From Phycisphaerae bacterium (GTDB taxonomy: Bacteria > Planctomycetota > Phycisphaerae > UBA1845 > Fen-1342), in assembly GCA_020058145.1 (NCBI GenBank), contig JAGVEP010000071.1, positions 1 through 17,180 of the forward strand: a stretch of 17,180 nt of DNA, in the 5' to 3' direction. Made by a program: the position numbers and the translations under genes. This document shows positions 1-6,310 of the stretch, one piece after another (positions within the stretch are counted from its first letter, which is position 1; each line of letters starts with the position of its first letter). The notes under the pieces were generated by a model, which saw nothing but the letters and a program-made list of their open reading frames with translations, made no database searches and was not told the DNA's origin.

Positions 1-1522
1 CGATATTGCAGTCCGGGAACGCGACTTGATAGCCCGCCGGGTCGCTAAGCGCCAGCACGAACGGGGTGATGTCGTCGAAATTCACCACGCCATCGCAGTT
101 GAGGTCGCCGAGAATGAACGCCGGCAGACCAAAGCTACCGCTGGGATTGACGTTTTGAGCGTAGATACTGCCGCCGTCGGTGCGCCCGTCGGACCAGGTC
201 AACAACGCCATGCCGGAGGGCGTCGTCGTTACGTCCAGCCGCGATTTGCTGCTCAATAGCGAGCAGGCCTGGAGCGGCGAGCCGGGCCAGACGAAGTCGC
301 CGAAGCCGTCGACACGCATGGCCAGAACATGGGCCGAGCCGGACTGGTCGAAACAGAAGACCATAGCACCGTCCGCGCATAGCACGGCGCTGACGAAGGC
401 GTTTTGCTGACTGCTCAGCGGAATGAGGGCCCTACCGCTGTCCGTCCACTGCCGCGTGCCGGCATTCGGCGAGAATTTCTGGCCGTAGAGGCCCCATTGA
501 GTCTGGGCTGAGTTGCTTTCCGTCCAGAACAGAAATGTCTCGGCGCTGACCGTGTTGTACAACACGCACGGCGACATCCGGATCCGGTTGGCCAGCGTCG
601 AGGCGGCCACGCCGTTGTGGGGGTACACCTCGCTGCCAAGATAGTTCACGTGCTGGAAATAGCAGTTCCGCGCCCCGCTGGTCTCATACCAGCCGAACAC
701 CGCGCCGCCCTGCCCGTCGGTCACGAACGTGGGGAAATAGCCGAACTGGACCGACCCGCCGTCGTAGACGATGACCGGCGACGCTCCCCACAGCAGCGCC
801 CCGCTCGGGGAGACTTTCTGCGCGTACAAGTACTTGTTGCTGTAGAAATTGCCGATCTGGTGTACCCACAGCACGATCACGGCGCCGTCGTCCGAGCCAA
901 TGATATAGCTGAAATAATAAGCTCCGGTCGGCGGAATCAGCCGGACGGCCGGCGTCCATTGCGGCACCCCAGAGGTGTCGAGCTTGCGCAGGACGACGCT
1001 GCCGTTCTGCGACCAGCCAACCACGTAGTTCCCGTCCGAGGTAACGGCCACTTGCGGGGAGGCCACGTACTCTGTCGTATTCGTGAGCAGGACACCGGCG
1101 GGCCCCCATAGCAGCGTCCCATTCGGGGCGATCTTATTGGCCCCGATCTGGTCGCTGCCGCTGCGGTCGTCGTTGTAGACCAGGATGGCGTTGCCGTCGC
1201 CGTCGACGGCCAGACCGTAGTCCGTCGTGGAGGAGTAGGACCGGTTGGCGATGAGAATCCCGTTGTGCGGCCACTGCTCATAGCCCCGCGAATCGAGGCG
1301 CTGCAGGTATACGTCGTAGCCGCCCGAAAAGTTATCGAACCAACTGATGTAGCAGCCGCCGTCGGATGTGCTGACGACCTTAGGCTGCACCTGGTCGTTC
1401 GCGCGATTGCCGATGGCGAGGTTCAGCGCGGGATTTGACGACCATTGGGCACTCGCACTGGCGACGAGCAGCGTGAGAGCGCACGAGAGAATGCACGTTC
1501 GGCGGAGATTTTGCGTGATCAT
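1..1522 (-). CDS. Secreted eight-repeat propeller-like protein with dockerin-like tail (3' end cut by window edge)
   Basis: The reading frame is open from an ATG at 1522 to the left edge (507 residues seen). The start is supported by AAGGAG at 1529-1534, 6 nt upstream. Residues 1-25 form a signal peptide (basic NLRR, hydrophobic core, ASASA before Q26), so the protein is exported. Residues about 46-465 contain eight diverged repeats of 45-55 residues, each with a DG-G-A-x-W strand, a YxQ(K/R) strand and a G-x-W turn (for example at 53-84, 107-139, 161-189, 268-300 and 432-463). This pattern suggests a beta-propeller. From residue 471 there is an EF-hand/dockerin-like repeat (GDLNCDGVVNFDDITPFV); a second copy is expected beyond the edge. 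No catalytic motif is visible, so it may bind a ligand or act as a surface protein. It is transcribed away from the next gene, from its own likely promoter at 1580-1608. I am sure of the gene and its export, but not of its function. Confidence 0.85.
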   Translation of the reverse strand, partial: MITQNLRRTCILSCALTLLVASASAQWSSNPALNLAIGNRANDQVQPKVVSTSDGGCYISWFDNFSGGYDVYLQRLDSRGYEQWPHNGILIANRSYSSTTDYGLAVDGDGNAILVYNDDRSGSDQIGANKIAPNGTLLWGPAGVLLTNTTEYVASPQVAVTSDGNYVVGWSQNGSVVLRKLDTSGVPQWTPAVRLIPPTGAYYFSYIIGSDDGAVIVLWVHQIGNFYSNKYLYAQKVSPSGALLWGASPVIVYDGGSVQFGYFPTFVTDGQGGAVFGWYETSGARNCYFQHVNYLGSEVYPHNGVAASTLANRIRMSPCVLYNTVSAETFLFWTESNSAQTQWGLYGQKFSPNAGTRQWTDSGRALIPLSSQQNAFVSAVLCADGAMVFCFDQSGSAHVLAMRVDGFGDFVWPGSPLQACSLLSSKSRLDVTTTPSGMALLTWSDGRTDGGSIYAQNVNPSGSFGLPAFILGDLNCDGVVNFDDITPFVLALSDPAGYQVAFPDCNI

Positions 1523-1579
1523 CTTTCACTCCTTGCGTGAGGTTTCAGGGCATGTCGGGCACCCCTATCCATCCCGTAC

Positions 1580-1608
1580 AGTATACTGCGTGGTCAGGCG
1601 CGGATCAA
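1580..1608 (-). promoter_or_regulatory. Sigma70-like promoter for the propeller-like gene
   Basis: Read on the minus strand, TTGATC (1608-1603) and TATACT (1585-1580) are separated by 17 nt, about 58 nt upstream of the ATG at 1522. The -10 box lies in the palindrome CAGTATACTG (1579-1588). This is by far the most AT-rich patch in the spacer. It is inferred from box match and spacing only. Confidence 0.5.
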
Positions 1609-1756
1609 CGCGGCCGGTGCCCTGGACGCACCGCCTGGCGGCGCGGAACGCCCCGCCCACCGTCCCCCCTTCCAGGGAGGACCATAGGGGGGTTATGGCG
1701 CACGCGCACCGCCGCCGCTGCCCTCAGCGTGTAGGGATGGGCATCGCCACCGATCC

Positions 1757-1832
1757 GAGCCGCGCCCGTCGGAACACGAAGCGCAAGCGAGTGCGCCGGG
1801 CCGCGGACGCCGCTTCCTGACGGGCGCGGCTC
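1757..1832. repeat. Palindromic element with perfect 14-bp arms enclosing a copy of the RAYT-flanking repeat core
   Basis: GAGCCGCGCCCGTC (1757-1770) and GACGGGCGCGGCTC (1819-1832) are perfect inverted repeats around a 48-nt loop. Inside the loop, 1772-1793 carries the same core that flanks the transposase gene near 15.1-15.8 kb, with one substitution (GCGCAAGCGAG instead of GCGCCAGCGAG). This fits a non-autonomous REP/MITE-like element. Short basic or serine-rich open frames across it are artefacts of the repeat. Confidence 0.7.
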
Positions 1833-1861
1833 TGAATGGTGCTCCGAGTGGGCTCGTGCGC

Positions 1862-2953
1862 TCAACCGGCGCTGAGGAGGGCCACGAAGGCATTGATGTC
1901 GTCGAAATCGACGCCGCCGCTCTGGTCGCAGTCGGCGTTGAGCCGGTGGCAACTCGGGAAAGCCGCCTGGTACCCCTCTTGGCCGCTCAAGGCCAGCACA
2001 AACGCGTTAATGTCATCGAAGTTGACGACGCCGTCGCAGTTCAGGTCGCCGTAGAAGGCCTTCAGCCCCAGGCTGTGGTACCCGCCCCCCGCGACGGCGA
2101 CGAAGCCGCTGTTGGGCGCCGGGACGTTGCATTGGCCCTCGTAGTTCCGTCCCCACGCCACGAGCGAGCCGTCGGCCTTCAGGCCCAGGCTGTGGTACCA
2201 GCCCCCCGCGACGGCGACGAAGCCGCTGTTGGGCGCCGGGACGGTGCCTAGGCCGTACCCGGTGTATCCCCACGGCACGATCGATCTGTCGGCCTTCAGG
2301 CCCAGGCTGTGGTACCCGCCCCCCGCGACAGCCACGAAGCCGCTGTTGGGTGCCGGGACGTTGCATTGGCCCTGGACGTTGTATTCCCACGCCACGATCG
2401 AGCCGTCGGCCTTCAGGCCCAGGCTGTGGTACACGCCCGCCGCGACTGCGACGAAGCCGCTGTTGGGCGCCGGGACGTTGCATTGGCCCTCGTAGTTCCG
2501 TCCCCACGCCACGATCGAGCCGTTGGCCTTCAGGCCGAGGCTGTGGCCCCCGCCCCCCGCGACGGCGACGAAGCCGCTGTTGGGCGCCGGGACGTTGCAT
2601 TGGCCGTAGTCGTTGTTTCCCCACGCCACGATCGAGCCGTCGTCCTTCAGGCCGAGGCTGTGGTACTCGCCGGGCGCGACAGCGACGAAGCCGCTGTTGG
2701 GCGCCGGGACGTTGCATTGGCCGTACTGGTTGTATCCCCACGCCACGATCGAGCCGTCGGCCTTCAGGCCTAGGCTGTGGAAGTAGCCCGCCGCGACGGC
2801 GACGAAGCCGCTGTTGGGCACCGGGACGTTGCACTGGCCGTAGTTGTTGCTTTCCCACGCCAGGATCGAGCCGGGGTCCTGCGCCACGACCACCGAGTTC
2901 ACAAGCAACCCGGACGCGATCGCGCAGACAATCGTTGTTACGCTCGTTCTCAT
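1862..2953 (-). CDS. Secreted RCC1-like seven-repeat propeller protein with dockerin-like tail
   Basis: The product is 363 residues. I chose the ATG at 2953 because it is preceded by AGGAGG (2964-2969) and a closer GGAG, and because it starts a clean signal peptide (MRTSVTTIVCAIASGLLVNS, cut near VVA/Q). The frame is open further upstream, but that part is not protein-like. Residues 30-300 are seven tandem RCC1-like units of 39 residues (the last is 37), each with (I/L)VAWG, GQCNVPAPNSGFVAVA and HSLGLKADGS. Seven blades would close one propeller. Residues 302-363 are two EF-hand/dockerin-like repeats (NCDGVVNFDDINAF and DQSGGVDFDDINAF). RCC1-like folds serve as binding platforms, for example the secreted inhibitor BLIP-II; the ligand here is unknown. 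Repeat 6 is the most divergent (LGTVPAPNSG), having lost the QC pair. The two adjacent exported-protein genes share the tail type. Confidence 0.9.
   Translation of the reverse strand: MRTSVTTIVCAIASGLLVNSVVVAQDPGSILAWESNNYGQCNVPVPNSGFVAVAAGYFHSLGLKADGSIVAWGYNQYGQCNVPAPNSGFVAVAPGEYHSLGLKDDGSIVAWGNNDYGQCNVPAPNSGFVAVAGGGGHSLGLKANGSIVAWGRNYEGQCNVPAPNSGFVAVAAGVYHSLGLKADGSIVAWEYNVQGQCNVPAPNSGFVAVAGGGYHSLGLKADRSIVPWGYTGYGLGTVPAPNSGFVAVAGGWYHSLGLKADGSLVAWGRNYEGQCNVPAPNSGFVAVAGGGYHSLGLKAFYGDLNCDGVVNFDDINAFVLALSGQEGYQAAFPSCHRLNADCDQSGGVDFDDINAFVALLSAG
2054..2866 (-). repeat. Seven tandem coding repeats of about 117 bp
   Basis: The propeller-encoding part consists of near-identical 117-bp units. Long stretches (encoding VPAPNSGFVAVA and HSLGLKADGS) are almost invariant at the DNA level. 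Differences cluster at codons 5-9 and 26-29 of each unit. Units 4 and 7 share the same variable segment (GRNYEGQ). This implies recent duplication or ongoing gene conversion. Confidence 0.9.
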
Positions 2954-3330
2954 AATGCTCCATCCTCCTATGGGCTGCGCCGGAAGGTCCGCGCCGCACG
3001 CCGCTCGTGCGACCGTACCTCCGAACCGCGGCCCCATAACCTGCCGCTGGCGGGGAGCGCCGTAGCGCTCTTGTGAGCTCTGGCTCGAACTCCCCGCCGC
3101 AGCGGTCATTGTACCACCAGAGGCGGCACCGCCGGTAGTAAATTCTATGTTTTGCGAGCCCAGCGGTGCGGGTCAAGCTCGTAGCTGGACGGCGTAGAGT
3201 GCTTTCGGACCTTCGAGCCTGCCTGTGCCCCGGCAGACAGGCCTGCCGCATGCGATGAAAACGCCGTCACACGCGACCCGCCTGCAGACGGGCAGGCCGA
3301 GACCGCGGAACGCGGCGCCGCCATCATGTG

Positions 3331-3464
3331 CGGCTGGTGCGAGATTCCCATCTCGCACCCTCCGAAGCGGGATTCCCATCCCGCGAGACCGACGGAGCGG
3401 CTGGTGCGAGATTCCCATCTCGCACCCTCCGAAGCGGGATTCCCATCCCGCGAGACCGACGGAG
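3331..3464. repeat. 67-bp direct repeat, two copies, each with two hairpins
   Basis: Copies at 3331-3397 and 3398-3464 appear identical. Each contains a 9-bp stem (GGTGCGAGA/TCTCGCACC, loop TTCCCA; 3336-3359 in copy 1) and a 7-bp stem (GCGGGAT/ATCCCGC, loop TCCC; 3367-3384 in copy 1). Both hairpins share the GATTCCCATC heart. The structure is typical of dispersed REP-like intergenic units. Confidence 0.85.
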
Positions 3465-3482
3465 CGGTTTCCGCGGCCAGCG

Positions 3483-3506
3483 GGTGCGAGAAAGGATTCT
3501 CGCACC
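3483..3506. repeat. 10-bp stem hairpin related to the neighbouring 67-bp repeat
   Basis: GGTGCGAGAA and TTCTCGCACC flank the loop AGGA. The outer arm matches the first hairpin of the 67-bp unit (GGTGCGAGA), so it is probably a diverged third copy. No T-run follows on either strand, so I do not call it a terminator. Confidence 0.7.
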
Positions 3507-3560
3507 AGCGGCTGAGCAGGCGTTCGGCGGCTGCCCCCGAGCGGGAAGAGCCCGCCGGGC

Positions 3561-3617
3561 CTCTCTCCTCTTCTCTGCGTCCTCTGGGCTCTTTGCGTCT
3601 CTGCGGTTTCGTCTCCG
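3561..3617. repeat. Pyrimidine-rich dispersed element just 3' of the deiminase gene
   Basis: The stretch reads as clustered CTCTGCG / CTTTGCGTCT / CTGCGGTTTC blocks, with purines (AGAGACGCAAAGAG) on the other strand. This is a type I recognise as recurring between genes in planctomycetes and other large genomes. It ends beside the palindrome CTCCGCGGAG, only a few bases from the stop codon at 3626. The family assignment comes from memory, not from a search. Confidence 0.4.
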
Positions 3618-3625
3618 CGGAGCGA

Positions 3626-4945
3626 TCAGTCCCCGCTCAGCAGCGCGACAAACGGATTGATGTCGTCGAAATCCACTAGCCCGTTGCTGTCCACGTCGGC
3701 GTTCAGCCAGCGGCAGCGCGGGTAGGCCGCGAAGTAGGTGTCAGTGCCGCTCATGGCCACCACAAACGGGTTGATGTCATCAAAATCCACCAGACCGTCG
3801 CAGTTCGTGTCGCCCGGCATGCGCGACGGCTCGGTCGGCACGTGCATCATGATGCAGTGCATCGCGCCGGCGGACCCAATGATGCCCGAGTTGTCGATCT
3901 GCTGGATGGTGTAGCCGGGGAATACCGCCTGATACGTCGCCAGCGCCGTCGCGTCCTGGCTCACGTTGAACTTCGAGATGAAGACGCGATTGTTCAGGAC
4001 CACAGCGTTCGTGTACGTGTAGTGCGTGCCGCCGCTATTCCAGCCCGGTGTACGGTACACAGTGTAGCCGCGTGAGACCAGGTTCGCGACCGCGGCCTCG
4101 GTAATCGTGTAGGGCTGGCCGGTCGATTGTGCGTACTGGCCAATGATGATCTTGTTGTCCCCGACCTCCTGCATCCACATATCGATGTGCTGCGTGGAGT
4201 CGAAGCTCGTTGGAAACCCCGTGTAGATCGTCAGATTCGCACCCTCGTAGGCGTGGAAAAGGTCCTTGATCTGCTGGGCGGTATAGCCGGCGTTCTCGTT
4301 CTGGATCAGCGTGCTCATAAACGCGTCCTGATTCCAGAAGGAGTGGTAGTTCCCGCCGCCGTGCGTCAGGCCCAACTCGTAGACCGTCTCGCCCCATTGA
4401 CCACCGAGATAGCCGGTGAGGGCGTTGTCATTGGGACGCGGACGATTGTAGTTGTGGTGTACCATGGCCCGGGTGCCGTTTACGAAGACGAAGCGCGGGC
4501 CGTAGTCGCGAATCCAGACCGTGTCCAGGTAGCGGATAATGAACTGCACACGGCTCATGTTGGCCCCCGCGGCCGTAAGCGTGTTGGTGGCACTGGTCCG
4601 CGTGGCCGTATCCGGCACGACGATCCAGACCGTGACCGGCGGGCTGTCGTTCGTGGCCGCCACGGTCATCTGCGTGAGGATCGTGGTATAGGATCGCCAG
4701 GACAGCAGCATTCCGTCCATCGGCTCGTACTCCGCCGGCGTAACGACGAAACCGGTCGGCGGCGTGTCCGGCGGCGTAAAAGGCAGCGGTAGATCGCGCT
4801 CGGCCTCCGTCAGGAACGCCGGGAGCGTCGACTCCGGAGCGGGGCCCGCGCTTGGTGCCTGTAGCGGCTGGCTCTGGGCCAGCCCCGGAATGGCGAGCGA
4901 GAACACGAACAGCAAAGCAAGTACGGCGGAGATGGTGTGTTTCAC
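3626..4945 (-). CDS. Secreted agmatine/peptidylarginine deiminase family protein with dockerin-like tail
   Basis: The product is 439 residues and starts at GTG 4945, with GAAGGA 8 nt upstream. Residues 1-23 are a signal peptide (KHT, hydrophobic core, LAQ). Residues about 60-372 match the bacterial agmatine deiminase / Porphyromonas-type peptidylarginine deiminase family, which hydrolyses guanidino groups to ureido groups plus ammonia. The expected active-site residues are present: R146-D147 in WIRDYGP, H253 and D255 in TQHIDMW, N313 in YTNAVVLN and the nucleophile C364 in GAMHCIMMH. W83 in MLLSWRS and the GGGNYH loop (196-201) also fit. Residues 378-439 are paired EF-hand/dockerin-like repeats (NCDGLVDFDDINPF and DSNGLVDFDDINPF). 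Agmatine deiminases are normally cytosolic, so export plus a tail suggests an envelope or extracellular substrate, either agmatine or protein arginine. The sequence does not settle which. Confidence 0.9.
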   Translation of the reverse strand: MKHTISAVLALLFVFSLAIPGLAQSQPLQAPSAGPAPESTLPAFLTEAERDLPLPFTPPDTPPTGFVVTPAEYEPMDGMLLSWRSYTTILTQMTVAATNDSPPVTVWIVVPDTATRTSATNTLTAAGANMSRVQFIIRYLDTVWIRDYGPRFVFVNGTRAMVHHNYNRPRPNDNALTGYLGGQWGETVYELGLTHGGGNYHSFWNQDAFMSTLIQNENAGYTAQQIKDLFHAYEGANLTIYTGFPTSFDSTQHIDMWMQEVGDNKIIIGQYAQSTGQPYTITEAAVANLVSRGYTVYRTPGWNSGGTHYTYTNAVVLNNRVFISKFNVSQDATALATYQAVFPGYTIQQIDNSGIIGSAGAMHCIMMHVPTEPSRMPGDTNCDGLVDFDDINPFVVAMSGTDTYFAAYPRCRWLNADVDSNGLVDFDDINPFVALLSGD

Positions 4946-5283
4946 GATAGAGATCCTTCTTTCGCCTCGTTCAGCACGCCACGCCTCAGCGCGGAGCGGG
5001 TGTGCTCGGGGCTAGTCCGAGAACTGGAACTACGCCCGACACACGTATTTTACGCCCGTCCGGCGGGAAACGGAAGCCTGTTTCCGCGAAACTCCTGGCG
5101 CTTGACAGCCGGGACGGTGGGCCTAGAATCCTCCCGCTTGTTCGCACGAGGAATTGCCCTGCGCCCGCGGATTGTGTGCAGGATGCCGGCAGCCTCCGCT
5201 TGCGCAACGGGTCCCCTAATGAATTTTGACCGGGACGCGGGCGGCCGGCCGTCTGAGACGGAAAACCGCGGGAGGAGCTAAGC
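4946..5283. other. Divergent promoter region between the deiminase gene and the ABC operon
   Basis: The spacer serves two divergent transcripts. The rightward promoter at 5102-5129 is clear. On the leftward side a TAAAAT near 5050 could be a -10 box, but the -35 candidate TTCCGT is poor, so it is not called. The purine-rich GGAGGAG at 5271-5277 is the ribosome binding site of the ATPase gene. I see no gene or RNA structure beyond these. Confidence 0.55.
5102..5129 (+). promoter_or_regulatory. Sigma70-type promoter of the ABC/DUF4340 operon
   Basis: A perfect TTGACA (5102-5107) and TAGAAT (5124-5129) are separated by 16 nt, in the right orientation about 155 nt upstream of the GTG start of the first cistron. 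It is the strongest promoter match in the window and implies a leader of roughly 150 nt. Confidence 0.65.
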
Positions 5284-6213
5284 GTGATCGAAGTTCGCAA
5301 CCTCAGTAAGTACTTTGGCAGCCGGTGTGCCGTGAACGGCATCTCGTTCACCGTCGAGCCCGACACGATCGTCGGTTTCCTCGGCCCCAACGGCGCCGGT
5401 AAAACGACCGCGATTCGCATCCTGACCGGTTACATGCCCCCCACGTCGGGCACGGCCAAGGTTGCCGGGTATGATGTGTTCGCCGAATCGCTCGCCGTGC
5501 GCCGCGTCGTCGGCTACCTGCCGGAATCGAATCCGCTGTATCCGGAGATGCGGGTCCGCGAATACCTGCACTTCCGCGGCAAGCTGCGCGGCATGGACCG
5601 GCCGCAGCGCGCGGCGGCGATCGCCCGCGTGGTGGAACGCTGCTGGTTGAACGAGGCCATCGACCGGCCGATCGGGCAACTTTCCAAGGGTTATCGGCAA
5701 CGCGTGGGCTTGGCTGACGCCCTGCTGCACAGCCCGAAGGTGCTGATTCTGGACGAGCCGACCGTGGGTCTGGACCCCTCGCAGGTGCGTGAGACGCGGT
5801 CGCTGCTCCGCGAGCTCGCGATGGACCACCCGATTCTGTTCTCCAGCCACACGCTTTCCGAGGTCCAGGCGATCTGCCATCGGATTCTCATCATTCACGA
5901 GGGGCGGATCATTGCGTCCGGAACCGTGGACGAGCTGACCAGCCAACTTAGCGACCAGCGCCGCGTCTGCGCCGAAATCAAAGGCCCGCAGCAAGAGGTC
6001 GTCGGGGCCGTGCAGAAGCTGGACGGCGTGGTCGGCGTCAACGCGACGCCCGACGGCTCCTGGACGCGGCTGAATATCACCGCCCGCGGCAACGTGCCGG
6101 GTGCGGTAGCTGATTTAGCTCTGGCGCGCGGCTGGGCGGTGCGCGAACTGCGGCAGGAGACGGCGTCGCTCGAGGATTTCTTCGTGAAGGCGATTGTCGA
6201 CGCGCGGAAGTAG
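5284..6213 (+). CDS. ABC transporter ATPase, GldA/ABC-2 type
   Basis: The product is 309 residues and starts at GTG 5284, 6 nt after GGAGGAG. It is the cytoplasmic ATP-hydrolysing subunit of an ABC-2 transporter. The domain is complete: Walker A GPNGAGKT (34-41), a Q-loop region with GYLPESNPLYP (78-88, acidic residue in the GldA style), signature LSKGYRQRVGLA (133-144), Walker B VLILDEPT (153-160), D-loop GLDP (162-165) and H-loop SSHT (187-190). A C-terminal extension of about 90 residues ends in LEDFFVKAI, as is usual for this family. The permease and GldG-like genes follow at once, which is the order of the Bacteroidetes gld cassette and of similar cassettes in planctomycetes. Its stop codon TAG lies inside the left arm of a dispersed palindrome (6210-6221). 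The substrate is unknown; gliding should not be inferred from homology alone. Confidence 0.93.
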   Translation: MIEVRNLSKYFGSRCAVNGISFTVEPDTIVGFLGPNGAGKTTAIRILTGYMPPTSGTAKVAGYDVFAESLAVRRVVGYLPESNPLYPEMRVREYLHFRGKLRGMDRPQRAAAIARVVERCWLNEAIDRPIGQLSKGYRQRVGLADALLHSPKVLILDEPTVGLDPSQVRETRSLLRELAMDHPILFSSHTLSEVQAICHRILIIHEGRIIASGTVDELTSQLSDQRRVCAEIKGPQQEVVGAVQKLDGVVGVNATPDGSWTRLNITARGNVPGAVADLALARGWAVRELRQETASLEDFFVKAIVDARK

Positions 6214-6294
6214 GGTGGGCAATGCCCACCATTCCGCGGGGTGGTGGGCGGTGCCCACCCTACGCGGATCGCCACGCGGCGGGCAGAGCCCGCC
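6210..6294. repeat. REP-like triple palindrome between ATPase and permease cistrons
   Basis: The outer arms GTAGGGTGGGCA (6210-6221) and TGCCCACCCTAC (6252-6263) are perfect inverted repeats. Each arm lies in its own short hairpin (GGTGGGC-AAT-GCCCACC, 6214-6230; GGTGGGC-GGT-GCCCACC, 6243-6259). A third hairpin (GGCGGGC-AGA-GCCCGCC, 6278-6294) follows. I recognise it as a common dispersed element of planctomycete genomes. In the mRNA it would sit between cistrons 1 and 2 and could change stability or coupling. Confidence 0.8.
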
Positions 6295-6310
6295 CTACAC
6301 AGGAGGTGAC

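Larger units (their letters stand above)
1523..1861. other. Intergenic region: promoter and composite palindromic repeat
   Basis: This spacer separates two minus-strand genes for exported proteins. The 1523-1610 part holds the ribosome binding site and a sigma70-like promoter for the gene ending at the left edge. The 1610-1750 part is GC-rich, and I see no credible gene in it on either strand. The 1757-1832 part is a palindromic dispersed-repeat element. The rest, to 1861, is the short 3' flank of the RCC1-like gene, and I see no clear intrinsic terminator with a T-run. Confidence 0.6.
2954..3625. other. Gene-free spacer filled with dispersed repeats and hairpins
   Basis: This 672-bp stretch lies between the RCC1-like gene and the deiminase gene. 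From 2954 to about 3160 is the upstream region of the RCC1-like gene, with its ribosome binding site. A TAGAAT lies near 3143 on the minus strand, but the nearest TTGACC is 23 nt away, so I do not call a promoter. Next come palindromic segments around 3209-3300 (CCTGCCTGTG ... CAGACAGGC type), a 67-bp tandem repeat (3331-3464), a 10-bp hairpin (3483-3506), a small hairpin (GCGGG/CCCGC, 3541-3555) and a pyrimidine-rich dispersed element (3561-3617). Open frames crossing it in several frames and both strands are repeat artefacts; I see no real gene. Confidence 0.6.

Noticed and set aside
2054..2866. CRISPR or non-coding satellite
   Set aside because: The 117-bp period is a multiple of three, the frame is open throughout, and the repeats encode RCC1-like blades after a signal peptide.
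2954..3109. Upstream extension of the RCC1-like protein
   Set aside because: The frame is open, but the added residues are not protein-like; the ATG at 2953 has a ribosome binding site and begins a signal peptide.
3134..3170. Promoter for the RCC1-like gene
   Set aside because: TAGAAT is present on the minus strand, but the only TTGACC is 23 nt upstream, too far for a sigma70 pair, and it is about 190 nt from the start codon.
2013..3251. Long alternative frames over the RCC1-like gene (arginine/proline-rich, both strands)
   Set aside because: They are periodic because the DNA is periodic, have no signal peptide or ribosome binding site, and their composition is typical of GC-rich shadow frames.
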